Below are positions 13,282 to 26,165 of a stretch of DNA of 64,000 nt, piece by piece (the first letter of the stretch is position 1; each line of letters begins with the position of its first letter). Origin of the DNA: Vespula vulgaris. Taxonomy: Eukaryota > Arthropoda > Insecta > Hymenoptera > Vespidae. Both the position numbers and the translations under genes were made by a program. The notes beneath the pieces were generated by a model. That model ran no database searches. It saw only the letters and a list, made by a program, of their open reading frames with translations, and was not told the origin of the DNA. Location: contig NC_066594.1 in assembly GCF_905475345.1 (NCBI RefSeq), positions 1,620,001-1,684,000 on the forward strand, written 5' to 3'.

Positions 13282-15056
13282 CTAGCATTACGATATTTTT
13301 ATTGTATTTCTATAGAAAAAATATATAAAAGTAAATGAATATTTAATATCTATATAATTTTATATTTAAAGTAGTACAACAAGTTTAGTGAAATTAATGT
13401 TGCACATAAGTGTTTCGCTGTATAATGCAAATCGAGCAGAAAGGATATAAGTGAGGTATACGTTAAGGTAAATATATGTTACTGGCATGTTTACTAATTG
13501 GACCATTAAAGTAGTACAAGTAAATTACTCCTTTGAAGTCGCATACTTAAATAGTACACGTCAACTACTCAAGAATGAATAAAATAATAGCAATGCAATT
13601 GCAGATATATGGTTTTAACGGATCTATCGACAATTTTTGGATAAATTATATTCATTGCATCTCTTTAATTGATTCTATGCAAACTAATGTAAGTACTTTG
13701 TTATTCGGTTTATAATCATTATTAACAAATATTTAAATAGATCGATCGAATGAGATAATTCTTCTAAAACCTATTTAGAAAAAAAATCAGACATCGTGTT
13801 TACGATGTAATTATAAAATTAAATACTTTTACTTTTTTTGCATTAAATGTAATATTACATTGTTCTTTCTAAACTTTGATTTAATTTCATTGTCTTTATA
13901 ACATTTTTACGTGTACATGTGTATGTACCATAAAAGCAATTATTATCAAAGTAAAAACCGATTAGTAAACAAGGGATCTACTGTTATCGACTGGATTTTA
14001 TTTGTGAAAGTATGACTTTGCTAGTACGATCAAACTAACTTTTACCGACTAAGGTTTTATCTAATAAGACGAGTCTACTGCTCACCGATCGGTATAATAA
14101 AAATCTACTAAACCGACTGTGCTAAAACAGCTCTCTTCTTCTAAATTAAATTTGATATTAAATTTATATTGATGAAAATTATTTTTATGTTTATAATTTT
14201 AATCGAAAAAATTATTTATTATGTAACTTCTTCGTACATTTAATCATTAAAAGAATTATATTTGTTATATGTAAGTATATACAATAGATGTTTTTTTTTA
14301 TATTTGCATAAGATTTGTATATTTAAAAAGATTTTCCTTCTTTTACAAATATAATGATCCTCACGAGATTAATATCCTCTTAAAACAAAAAGAAAAATAT
14401 GAATATTTTATAAATATTCGTGATATTCATTAGAATAGAGACATAAAAAAAAGCATATTAATTAATCTTATAAAATCGTAACGTACGTAATTATTTATTT
14501 ATTTTTTTTTTATTATAAATAAACTCGATCGTTCAATAAAAAATATTGAATCTAAGAAAAGATTTATCGTATATTTCATTTTGTTCGTATCCAAGTATTT
14601 ATTTTATACCTCATTATATTCTTTATGATTTACAGTTGATTATATAATCTATTTACATTTCATATCTATTTTTGTTTCGTCATTAAAATCAAATAACTGA
14701 TACTACTAATTTCCGACAAATTATTAAAATTATTATTACTATTATTATCAATTAGTTCAATTTTTATTGCGTAAATATTTATATCTTATATATTATAAAT
14801 TTTTAATGAAAGATTCAAAAAAAAAAAAGAAGAAAACAATTTAAATTAAAATAACTTAATAATTCGATATGTATTAAACAACTGTTTTCAGCGTCGCGAA
14901 TAATCTACAATGTTTTCCAACTAACATGATAATATTAAAATCGTATATAAAGTAGAATGGAAATTTTCATACTTAAAATGCATGGTCATTCCGTGACTAT
15001 GTAATTGTGACTTCATACGTATAATCTTTTAGACACGACCATATTTCTTATTTTTC

Positions 15057-15157
15057 AAGAATTACTCATTCAATGTTTTAATATTATACCGACACTAATA
15101 TTTTACCAGTGCATCACAATTTCTGTTATTGAGAACCTGCTCAGTAAAAAAAATAGT
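15057..15157 (+). pseudogene. Orphan copy of the P450-array 5' noncoding exon
   Basis: The segment starts with GAATTACTCATTCA, contains CCAGTG, and ends at a donor (GTACGTGATGTCCGATTATT) at 15,158. The same layout occurs upstream of the third gene (32,943 to donor 33,049) and the fourth (about 37,775 to donor 37,876), with similar spacing of 101-106 nt. The 12-mer TGTCCGATTATT is shared exactly with the fourth gene's unit. No P450 coding exon follows within several kb, so this is either a relic of a lost unit or a distant first exon for the pseudogene at 24,218. Confidence 0.45.
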
Positions 15158-16573
15158 GTACGTGATGTCCGATTATTCTTTTTTTTCCATTTTATTTTTG
15201 GAAAGGAAGATGAGATCAGAACAGGAAGGTAAATGAGATCGCAAAAAAAATAATTGATAACGAGCGAATTGTTTACAAATTAAACTTGAAACTCAATATA
15301 CTTTTAAGAAGATACAAATATGAACAATTACGTTTAACCTCATTTTAATATAATAATAAACTTGACGCGAAGTGATTTGGATGAGCTTAAAATAATATCT
15401 AGTATTATTTTCACATCATCGAGTTCATCGACTGATTCCAAATAATAAAATCACTGAAGTATATAATTTACAAATAAATTAATCTTGAACATTGCGTGTT
15501 TTCGACATATGAAAGAGAAAAAAAAAAGAAAAGAAAAAACAGTGATCTCGATATTTTTCTCACTTTTGTGACGATGCATCTATCGATTTAAGTTTATTAA
15601 TGAAGATTAGTTAATGAGTAAATTCAATGCAAATCTTTGGACAGTCGCTATTTCACATATACAAGCCGGTAAACTAATACTGGTGTTAGCAAAACCATCA
15701 ACTGAAAGTGCTTCATGAAAGACCAATCAACAAATATGTTATCACTGAAAGAACAAAGAAACTGTTGAGTATATTTTTATCTTAGTCCTTGAGATAGGTC
15801 CATTCGGGTGTCATGATTAAATATAATTAAAAATAAAAAATAAACTCGGGTTTCGACGATTGAACTACGCTTTTAGCTCGACAACCAATTTTACTAATTA
15901 ATTGCAGACAGAAAGTTTTCAAGGAAACATTTTTAAACTTCGCATAGGAACAAAGAAATCGATACAAACGACGTATTTTCCTGTTTCTTTTTCATTCTTT
16001 CTTTCTTTTTTTCTTTTATTCCTGTATAACGCTTCGTTTTTTTGTAAAACACGTAGCTGTTCCGCGATAATGTTTATTTCTTTTCTTTCTTTTTCTTTTT
16101 TTTTTTTTCCTTTTCTTTTCTTTCAAATCAAAGGATTAATCTATTAATCTTTTGAACTAAAGAAGTCAGTCGTCAGCAACGCGTTTTGTATCTATTCATT
16201 ATTGGATTTATAGAAAATTTTAAGATTTATGGTTTACGTAAAAAGGAAAATTATAATAAATCAATTATTCGAGATTTTACATGCGGTGCCTATTCAATAA
16301 TACAAACAAAAAGATTTCAAGGACTGAGCATAGGAATGCAATAAATCCAATCAGAATTACCCCCTCCTTCTCATAGTCGAGGACCAGTTTTAAGACTTCA
16401 TAGACCAGCATAAATCAATTCCAAATGGTAGTTTTGTCATTGATAACTCGATAAACTACTCCAAAGGTCTGTATCCCAGATGATCTGTAGCCTTGGTTAA
16501 AAAATTATTTCGCTAAATATTCTATGCAGAAATAAAAAAAAAGAAGAAAAGAACAATTTATTTAGATCATTGT

Positions 16574-16604
<31 letters not shown>

Positions 16605-16741
16605 TTATCTATCTATCTATCTTATTGTTTTATTCAATCACTAAAAAATAAAATTTTGATCTATTATTTATCTATAAATGTATATATTTATATTTATACA
16701 TTCGTACATTTATGAAATAATTTTCTTTTATGGATTTCTAC

Positions 16742-16774
<33 letters not shown>

Positions 16775-18852
16775 TATGTATATATATAGCTTAAAAAAAA
16801 AAAAAGAAAAAATCCAACTCCAATTCGATATCTAATCTTTATATATTTAATAATAAATTTATTAACTCACTCTTACTATATTATAACTATATGTTAATTA
16901 TTATGTTTATTATATATTATTCATATAATATATCTTAATTATTATTAATTATTATTTATTTTAAGAGGAATTATATTATATAACGAATATTATAATTAAA
17001 TGTTGATTTTTCTGTTCATTATATATTATTTATATATCTTAATTATTATATTCATTTCAAGATAAACTTATTTGCATATGTATTAAATACATAATTTCGA
17101 ACAAAGTTCATGTTACAGAATAAGATAAAAGACGTATCTGAGAACGAGAGGAAAGAAGAAAAGAAATATTCGTAATTATAACGCATAATCATACGTAATC
17201 ATACATTATACATAATATATATTCTTTTTCGATATTATTTTTTTACACTTACTGCGTTTTAATTCATAGACATATCATTATTCAAAGTATAATTATTAAA
17301 CTCTCTCAATATTACGTTCAATAGTATTCTCTGCACGAGAATAATTTATTCAACGTTTCAACGTTTCAATAATTCCACGAACTAACGGAATTCGTTTTAT
17401 TAATACGACAATAAAAATTCTATTACCTACTAGAAGTCATAGTAAAACAGAATAATATAATCAATTAGAACGAAGTTAGTTATAAGATAGTAAAATAAAA
17501 TAAAATAAAAAAACCCGATAATTATAATCGATGCGTGCATTAAGAACAAAAAAAAAGAGTACAGATTGTTAATTGATATTAAAAACGCGAAAGAAGCAAA
17601 AAAAATCTTCCTTATTTGTTTCAATAAAAAATTATTTTATACCGATTGAATAATCCCACACTCTTTTTAATTTTTCCTATTTCATTTTATATTCATATTT
17701 ACTATTTATTTATTATTTTCAAATTTTTCTTTCCACGCACTTATTATTTTCTATTTATATAAAATTCGAATTGTAAAATAATAATTTAATCATAAATCTA
17801 TATGCGTAATTAGAGGTAATTATTTTATTATTTTTATCGCTCAATAAAAATATTAATAAGAAGTTTCTTATGTACTGCATCATTTCGTACACATTTTTAT
17901 TGGATAAAAGTCAAAAGTAGAATGATATTTTTCAAGGACTCTCAGAGTTAAAAAAAATATACTAAAAGGTAAACAAGTTTTTGTTATTAATTCCCACCTC
18001 TCACTTTCATTCTACCCCCACTACTTATAAAAATTATTTTATAATGATACTGGTACATTGATGTTTAATTTTTTTCCGATCGTAAGCGCAAGCGTTACTT
18101 TTTACTTCAGATTTTAAACGTTCGTGATTTAGAACAGTTTGTAAAAAATTAAAGTAAAGTTGTGTTAAAATAATCTCTCAAATCATTATATCGATATATA
18201 TCTTGTATAAATACTTAAATACATTATCTCTATTCTATCACGCTGCTGGTGTACTTGTATTTAAGAACTGATTGTGAACTGATCATTATGTAAATATGAT
18301 TATCATTGTTTTTTATAGAAAAACTGGTACAATCGAATCAACTTTTTTTTCTCCTAACAGAAACGCTACGTAGATTTTCACGTGATAATACGCGAAATGA
18401 TATTTTTCTAATACTCGATCGATATTTCGTATATTATATTTTTACACAGCTATCTAAAATAATTCGTTCTGATAACAAACCGATGATAAAGTTATTTAAA
18501 AGAAATTAATAATAGAATATATCTATATTCCATCGCATAAAATATTATTTAATAATACAAATATATAATATTGTAAAAATTGTAAAAGTACTTAATATTA
18601 AAAATGTTATAAAATATTATAACAAAAATAATTTAATCTTGTGTAAGATTAAACGTTGGTCAACTTGTTTTCTTTTCTGTTTTCTTTTTTTTCTTTTCGC
18701 ATAAGGTCTTATTATATAACATTCATATTTTATATTTTATTTCTTCACATTATCTAAACAGCAAGAAAAGAGTTGTTCGATTAATATAAAATCATTTTAA
18801 AATTAAAAGATAAGAGAATAATGTAATTAAAGAAGCATTCAAAATAATTGTT

Positions 18853-19056
18853 CGAATTATATAAAAACTAAACTAATAATCGAATTATATAAAAATTAAA
18901 CTAATAGCCACCTGTAAACATAAAATATCTAAAACATTTTATAATTAAATAAGAAACGATCAAAATAATTAGCAAATTTCATATAATAGATCGGCACCCA
19001 CCTGAAAACGTCTAAACCAATTTATGATTAAATAAGAAGCAATTAAAATAATTAAA
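18853..19056 (+). repeat. Short imperfect direct repeats
   Basis: A 26-nt AT-rich word (GAATTATATAAAAACTAAAC and its continuation) is repeated twice in tandem at 18,853 and 18,880. Then a block starting CCACCTG and ending in ATTAAATAAGAA-AAAATAATTA occurs twice (18,908 and 18,997). These are diverged tandem copies with no coding sense. Confidence 0.5.
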
Positions 19057-20843
19057 TAATTAAGAATAATAACATTAATATATAAATTTTATGTAATGAA
19101 ACAGCTGTGGACATAAAAAATTTAAAGCGTTGTTATTTTCTGAAAATAAAACATATATTATAATAGTAATTATTTTATACACACACACACACACACACAC
19201 ACGAAAATAATAATAAACGAACGTACAAATATATAAATAAATAAAAAAATTGCGCACCAAATTGTCAATAACTGTAATACAAATATAATTGCATATATAT
19301 ATATAGCGAAATATTCAATACGTTATGAAAAAAATTATAAAAAAAATAATTGTGAATATTCCATAATTATTACGAATTAATTTAAATCGGGTTAAAAAAA
19401 AAAAGTGTAAAAATAGAAAAACTGATAAACTATTGCGTCGTAATATAAATGCAATATTAAACGATAATTTTTTATACTGCAATAACTACGTATATAACTT
19501 ATAATTAGATTTTATAAATAAATCAGATTTTTAATTAACCCAGATTATTAATCATAGATCACACATATATTATTTTATCACGTATATACCAACGGAGAGT
19601 ATGTAATTACATCAAATATGTGGTATAAAGATTATATTACTTATATATGTATAAGATACTATTTTATCTTTTTCTTAATTATACAACAATATAGTAATGC
19701 AATTTGATGATTTTATAATCTTATGTATTTTGAATATCTCTACGAAAAAATAATGCAATACGAAATTTTAAAGATAAGATTAACATTAATTACATTAAGC
19801 AATGGTCCCTGTGATATAAATAGATTATAATATTGACCTTTCATTATCGGCATGATGGGTCTCAGAGAAATTTTTAATTTTGCACTTACTACTTAAGAAG
19901 TTCTGCGATGACTCCAAAACACTGGACTCCCTCGTAATAGATCGAATGTTATCGTAGTAGATTGAATCATTAAAGTGTAGAATCGGTAAATCATTGATTA
20001 ATCTATAATTAAAAAGATACAGAAACCGATTAATTATATGTTCCATATCAAAAGAATATGTTCTATGTTCACGAAAATGATTAAAAAATATGATTTGAAC
20101 AATGAACGTAAAGCGATAAAGATTAGACTAAAAGAAAAAAGAAAATACATGTAATTATATCTAGACGAAGCTTTACATTAATTGATAAAAATAAATAAGA
20201 AAAATAATCGAGAAATTTTTATCGGTGAAAACACTGACTCTAATTCACGATTTATCTTATCTTCGAAACAACTTATATAGTTGTCAAACAATCAAACTAT
20301 TTCGTACAAATACTGACTCTAAAATCGCATTGCACACAATCAACAACTAAAGATCTATTGAATCAAAATTGTTAAAGCAAGCTGTACTGTTTACTTTTGC
20401 AATTTTTATATTATTTTATAAATTATATTATTCATATCAGACTATCTTAAATTGTAAACTTATACTACATATCTTCTGTTTTAATAATAATAAAAAAAAA
20501 AAAATTAAAAGAAAAATGAAAACATTCAAAAGATATTACCGCAAACATTTAATTTTAATTTTAATAAATTTAATTTAAAGCTATGTATATTAAAATAAAT
20601 GAAGAAAAGCAAACAATCAAAATCACTATGTATCTATTTTATTTATTTGCAAAAGTATATTAAATGCATGAATACCTATAAATAAAAGTAAATATAAAAG
20701 TAAATTAAAAAATATATATATCATAAAAGTTCTGGACATAATACAGCTTATTATAAAATTATATTAAAACATATCAAGTCGTATAACACAATAGATAGTC
20801 CATTAAAATCAATGTCCAACTTTTCATTACTTAAAATTTAATG

Positions 20844-21366
20844 AAAATTTCTTAAAAATAAACTTATTTATATACACTGTACACGAAGAATAGCAGAAAA
20901 AATGACACAAAATTCTTATTGAATATATACAAGTCGACATATTAGTTGAATATGAACAATTAAAACCAAACAAAATTCAAGATTACGTTACTTTTACATA
21001 CTATATAAGAGGGTATTATTCCAGAATATTATTAATATATAAAAATACAATAAAAAAAGATAAGAATAAAATTAAATGTATTTATGTATATAAATATGAT
21101 GAATGTACGTACATACATAATGTGTATACATGATCTGCGTACTCAATATCGATTCAGTATGTTAATCTCTATTAGTATTAATTAATGTTTAATTTTATAT
21201 TAATTGATATTTAATTGAAATTTCTTAAAGCTAAACTTAATTATATTCAGTATATACGAAAAGCAACAGAAAAGAATAAATAGCAGTTGAATATGTAGTG
21301 AATATATTTAAATCAACAAATTGGTTAAATGCGATGAATAAAAACCAGACAAAATTCATGTATGTT
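20844..21366 (+). repeat. Diverged tandem duplication, period about 370 bp
   Basis: Segments 20,844-20,990 and 21,217-21,366 share, in order, GAAATTTCTTAAA, TAAACTTA, CA(C/G)TATA, AGCAGAAAA, and a common tail of AAAACC(A)-ACAAAATTCA. Between these anchors they differ at roughly a quarter to a third of sites. Flanking AT-rich sequence also seems duplicated. No terminal inverted repeats or open frame were seen. Confidence 0.5.
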
Positions 21367-21413
21367 ATTAATATAAAATAAAAATAATATATGTATGTAT
21401 ATAAATGTATGTA

Positions 21414-21416
<3 letters not shown>

Positions 21417-21462
<46 letters not shown>
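21417..21462. repeat. (AT)n microsatellite
   Basis: A perfect AT run of about 46 nt. Nearby minus-strand frames rich in Tyr and Ile are artefacts of it. Confidence 0.95.
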
Positions 21463-21464
<2 letters not shown>

Positions 21465-21773
21465 CTTGTAAATATAACCTGTATATCCAGCATATATATA
21501 TAATACAGAATATATATATGTATGTATGTATATATAAAAAGCTTATGAAACATGTATAATATAAATAAGAAGCTAATAAATAAGAATCACAATAAACAAA
21601 ACAGGTCTGAACACGTTTCGAACATATATGCAAAAACGAAAACTACGAACCAAAAAAAAATGTCAAGGACGAACTCTTGATCGGCTTTTATAATTTATTA
21701 TATTTTTGTCTAATTCTATGCTAATCAAGACACGTACATATATATTTCCGTAATAAAATTTCATCTCTGTTAT

Positions 21774-22632
21774 CTATTTTTTATTTTGCAGCTTATTAAC
21801 AACTGCAAAAATAAGCAGAAAATGTATTTGCAAATGATGAGGTAACCTACAAACTGCTATTTATATGTATTATAATGCTATCTGTCTTTCTTTTTCTCCG
21901 TTAAGAGCCTTTTTATAAATATTTAAAAAGAGATAGACTTACGATACGTTTCATGCAATACTGTTGATAAAATCCTTAGCGTAACTGCGTAATCTCTCAA
22001 TTCATACATTTCTTGAAAAACTGAAAAATATTAAAAGATATTATTAGAAAATATTATTAGATATGAATAGAGTAGAAAATTAATTACGTGGATATCTATA
22101 CGTGTGCAGAATGTATTAATAAGTGTATATGTCCGTAAGAATATCTATATGTATATGTATATATATATCGTATGTAATTGTATACTTACACGTGTGTGTA
22201 TGGTGTATGCGCGTGTGTGTGTATGTGCGTGTACACATTAATAATATATATAAAACGAAATACGATCGAAAGGGATTATGCAATAAAAGATTATTAATTA
22301 GAACATCATTAATAGACGAGAAATGTATCGATATTAAGAAAATATAAGCAGAAAGTTCGAAATATAAAGCATCTCTGAGGAACACCGGGACGTTAATTTT
22401 ATTTTCGCAAATATCTTTTAAACGAGACGATGCTACGAGTTCCGAACATTCACGGGTCAAAATCGCGTTTTCGGTAATCGATTGATATATAAAATAAGGC
22501 TGTACACTAATAGAAACGGTATATAAATTAAACGTGATTAACGACATAACAAAGCACTGCTACCGGTATCACAAAACAATTACAAATGGCGGACTTACCA
22601 ACAATAAGAGTACTCAATAGACTATTGCGCAT
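21774..22632 (-). CDS. Candidate small three-exon gene, unrecognised
   Basis: Three segments join in one open frame through good splice signals. Exon 1 is 22,599-22,632 (ATG inside GCGCATGCGC, donor GTAAGT). Exon 2 is 21,943-22,020 (acceptor TATTTTTCAG, donor GTAAGT). Exon 3 is 21,774-21,802 (acceptor TTTTTGCAG, stop TAG). The product would be 46 aa, with a hydrophobic start (LLSTLIVV) and a charged middle (QEMYELRDYAVTLRIL). I do not recognise the family. An alternative acceptor just upstream of exon 3 would give a longer hydrophobic tail. A 143-codon minus-strand open frame (22,116-22,547) lies in the first intron and its second half is TG-repeat, so I do not favour it. Transcript data are decisive. 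Confidence 0.27.
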
Positions 22633-22636
22633 GCGC
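22627..22636. promoter_or_regulatory. NRF-1-type palindrome
   Basis: GCGCATGCGC is the consensus core bound by NRF-1 (erect wing in Drosophila), typical of housekeeping and mitochondrial-gene promoters. It stands out in very AT-rich surroundings. It also contains the proposed start codon of the small minus-strand gene, so it could be promoter, translation start, or both. Confidence 0.45.
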
Positions 22637-24210
22637 GATATACCACCTTTGTAATGTCCTTTACGAAGCTTTTAATTTTTCGATCTATTATATGAAAATA
22701 TCGAAACATTAAAAATATGATATACGAACTTAAAAACTAATGAAATAGATCTCTTGTTACTCCAAACAATGAAAATTAATCATTAGAATTCGATATCTAT
22801 AGAAGTAAAGCTCAAAAACGTGAAGAAAAGTTGTAAGATAAATGTTTATACGCAATTATCTTTTTCGCACGAATATCTTTCTCGACGATATCACTACTAG
22901 TTGAAAATATCGATTGGATATTATTTATTTTGGGAATTGATTAATATATTGAAATATCCTCTACGTTTGAAAATATATAATGATTACCTGTAATTAACGA
23001 GATGACAAAGCTTCGTTTTCAATCTTGAGCAGTACGTACGAATTTTGAAGAGCGCTGATTGGTTGGTATGAGTGAACACTTTCGAGGACACACACGTAAT
23101 GTGATATCTTACGTATATCACGTGATTATACATACGAATTAACCTATTAATTTTTATATACAAAGAAAGATATATCATATATAAATATTCTATTAAGGCG
23201 AAATAATTGTATAATTCACTATTACAATTACGCAATTATAATACGCAATCGTCGTATAAAAAATCTCGTTCCGGTAGATTTTTCTATATAAAGTACGAAA
23301 TAAATAATATAAAATATATAATGTATACAAATGCATGCATATTGCAAATGTTACTCTTTCATACATCGTGTACGTAAGAAAGTTCTGCTTTAAGAAGTAT
23401 AATTACGTATAATCTCATGTAATATAAAGATAGAGTAGACTACACGCGAAGAAGAACCGAAGTAGACTGACTCGATTGATTGCTGCCAACAAATTGCGAA
23501 GAAATGTAAACAACTTACCTTGTATACATACTCTCTCTTTCTATCTCTCCCTCTCTTTCATTCTTCCATTCTTTCTTTTTCTATTCCTCTTATTCTCCCT
23601 CTCTTTCGTCCTCTATTTACCAGGTACAAAGTCAATATAATTAATAGATTCCAAAACATTGTATAGCCCGTATATTGATCAATAACAAATACACTAGTCC
23701 AATAATATTTAATTAAATAATTTATTCGTCTAAAATATATTTTCGTAAAACTGTACTATCGGAGTAAAATTATAAATATATACTACATTTATAGATATAC
23801 ATTATATATTAAAAAAATATTTAACGAATGTGAATGTGCAAATATTTAATGTAATATGAACAAGTTTTTATTAACGTTGCATGCATTGACGAATTTTTTT
23901 TTTTTTCTAAGAGATCAAGTTATTAAAAATTTGTAGATTCATATTATAATTGAATCTATATTATTTTTATATTTTTTACATTTTCCACTCGTCAATTAAA
24001 TCTATAGCAGGTATAAAAACTGTTTTTACCTTCATAACTTTTAAATATAAATTGACGATATCCAGATATTTCACGAAATGAATATTGATATATTTATTTG
24101 TCATCTAAATTTTTCCTACATCTGATCATTAATGTAATCGCAGTAATATTGCACATTTCAATATACATACGATTTGAAGGAGTCTGTTTGATAAGTATTA
24201 CTTTTTTCAC
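22637..24210. other. Spacer upstream of the P450 array
   Basis: No gene is seen. The part from about 23,440 to 23,620 resembles the spacers upstream of the second and third P450 units. It has a CGAAGAAGA-GATTCGATTGAT-like block followed by a CT-rich tract (23,528-23,612), so the duplicated unit begins at or before this point. Just before the pseudogene, a CTCGTCAATTA word and TGATCATTAATGTAAT are shared with other units. Confidence 0.5.
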
Positions 24211-24217
24211 AGATAAA

Positions 24218-26165
24218 ATGTTTTTCACGATCTTATTGGGTTTTTTTATATTTTTATTCGTATTGCATTGATTTGTAAGATATGGGAGATTAGGAAGAAT
24301 CTCCAGTCGAATTCCTGAGCCAAAAGCATATCCGATAATCGGAAATTTATTTCATATTCACCTTGATAATGGTAAGCATAATCGAAAATAAAATTGATCG
24401 AAATGAACTATCTATTAATTTGAAGTTTTTCCTACTCGATGGAGCATTCATTTAACATGAACATTATATGAAGATAACAATTTTATTAACATTTCAGAAC
24501 AAATATTTGAAAAACTTTGAAAATTGGATAAAGAGTTTTACCCCATCTACAGATTATGGTTCTTATTTTTTTCATTTGTAACTATAATTCATCCAGAAGG
24601 TATTGAGGTAAATGATTATCGGTCAAAAGCAAAATATATTTTTTTCTGTCACTTTCTTTTTATTAAACGTTAATCGTCAACGTCGTCTTATGAAAAATAG
24701 AAAATATTTATTTTTATCGTAGGTACTATTGAAGAGTACCCAAAATATAGAAAAAAGTATACCTTACAAATTCTTACGACCCTGGCTTTCCGATGGATTA
24801 ATAACTAGTGCAGGTAATAACTTGAACAAACATAAATTGGATGCATTTGATCATATTGAATGACAAGAGTTACATTCAACAGGCGATAAATGAAAACAAG
24901 GACGAACGATCTTAACACCAACCTTTCACTTTAATATTCTTAAACACTTTATCGTCAATTTTAACGAGGAGGCACAGTATCTTATAACGTCACTGAAAGA
25001 AGAAGGAAAAGGAGATCCGATCGTTAAAGATTTACAGGGACTTATGACAGAACATACTTTAAATCTGATATGCAGTTAATGAAATAAAATTTTCTCATTC
25101 ATTGATCTTTATCAGAGAAAAATAATGTACAAAAGTTTCATTGTAGAAACGGCGATGGAAATTCCTTTAAAAGAGGCTAGCGAATTTGAAGTTAAATATC
25201 GTAATGCTGTTCTTAATTTCAGCAGAACCGTGGTCTATAGGTAAGTATTCATTCTTTTATTAGAAATCAATTCAATTATCTATTAAATAAAATTAAATCT
25301 AAAAAAATATATATCGTTTATTAGATAATAAGACCTTGGTATCATTTCGATACTATATTTGCATTTTCGCGACTTGGTCGGATACAAAAGGAATTATTGA
25401 ATACACTTCACGGTTTGGCGAAGAAGGTATATCTTTTACTTAAATGTGTAAATAATCCTAATCTGAATTTTGTAAAATTGTATCGATCTCTGAAGATGTT
25501 GCAATTATTTTAGATAATAGCAGAAAGGAGACTTTTCCACGAACAAACTAAGAACAAATATTTAGAAAATATTGAAAAATTGCACGAGGATCATATTTCT
25601 TCCGAAACGATCAAAGAAAATAATGAAAGTAATTTAACAATTTAACAATAATGAATCATAATTTCCGTATAAGTATTAATCGAATATTTTCACGATAGAT
25701 TCGATATTCAAGAATAGACTGGCTACGCTAGATTTAGTTATAGCCGCTTCTCTAAAAGATAATCAACTCGATGAGGAAGGAACACGAGAAGAAGTCGATA
25801 CTTTTGTGTTTGCAGTAGGTCGTAATATTCATTCATTTCGAATATTAAGAAAAAATGAATATAATTTATGAGAAATATTTTCATAGGGTCACGACACTAC
25901 GGCAATGGCCTTATGTTTCTCTTTACTTCTTTTTGCCAAACACATAGATGTTCAGGTACTCCATTCATTTTTAAAAATTAATAAATCATCGATCGAAAGA
26001 AACATGTTTTGCATTTATATAAATAATAAATTATCTATTCATGTATAGGAACGTATTAGAAACGAAGTCAACGCAGTTATGCAAGAAAAAGATGCTCAAC
26101 TGACTGTTTCGATCGTTCGAGAATTTTCATACTTGGAGAGATGTATAAAAGAATCACTTAGTTTG
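24218..26165 (+). pseudogene. CYP4-like P450 pseudogene, 3'-truncated (unit 1)
   Basis: Ten exons align with the intact genes: 24,218-24,371; 24,498-24,607; 24,723-24,813; 24,883-25,074; 25,147-25,240; 25,325-25,426; 25,514-25,628; 25,699-25,814; 25,887-25,955; 26,049 to about 26,160. In-frame TGA codons replace Cys at 24,269 (exon 1), Trp at 24,518 (exon 2) and the C-helix Trp at 24,891 (exon 4). Exon 6 lacks one base at its start, next to AGACCTTGG. After KESL of the K-helix the sequence switches directly into the 3' flank found downstream of unit 2 (31,012 onward). The ERR-triad remainder, the PERF-like segment, the haem-Cys exon and the last exon are therefore deleted. The I-helix (AGHDTT) is intact. 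A dead gene is the only sensible reading. Confidence 0.93.

Larger units (their letters stand above)
1..13300. other. Gene-free left flank, microsatellite-rich with regulatory-looking islands
   Basis: I see no supportable gene here. Long open frames are almost all translations of (GA)n/(CT)n, giving Ser-Leu or Arg-Glu runs. Between the microsatellites lie islands of complex, relatively GC-rich sequence, for example around 900-1,000, 2,680-2,800, 3,320-3,560, 4,380-4,690, 6,700-6,790, 7,890-8,040, 9,260-9,480, 9,640-9,840, 10,640-10,780 and 11,800-12,130. They lack sustained coding frames and splice-linked exons, so conserved noncoding regulatory DNA is my preferred reading. That is inference; only comparison with related genomes would show it. 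A far-off gene's intron or upstream region could fill this space. Confidence 0.55.
13301..21773. other. Very AT-rich stretch without recognisable genes
   Basis: Composition becomes clearly AT-richer from about 13 kb. I find only short random open frames. Contents I can name are an orphan P450-like 5' noncoding exon (15,057-15,157), a CT tract at 16,571-16,622, a TATG run at about 16,745-16,772, a (CA)13-like run at 19,177-19,202, and diverged local repeats at 18,853-19,056 and 20,844-21,366. An AT run lies at 21,417-21,462. Old decayed coding sequence cannot be excluded by eye. Confidence 0.55.

Noticed and set aside
22116..22547. 143-codon minus-strand frame as the gene at 22 kb
   Set aside because: Its second half is TG-repeat, no family is recognised, and the splice-linked micro-gene explains the nearby donors better; kept as an alternative only.
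24269..24893. UGA codons in P450 unit 1 read as selenocysteine or readthrough
   Set aside because: The unit also has a 1-nt deletion and lacks the haem exon, two of the UGAs replace Trp, and the neighbouring SELENOF already uses Cys.
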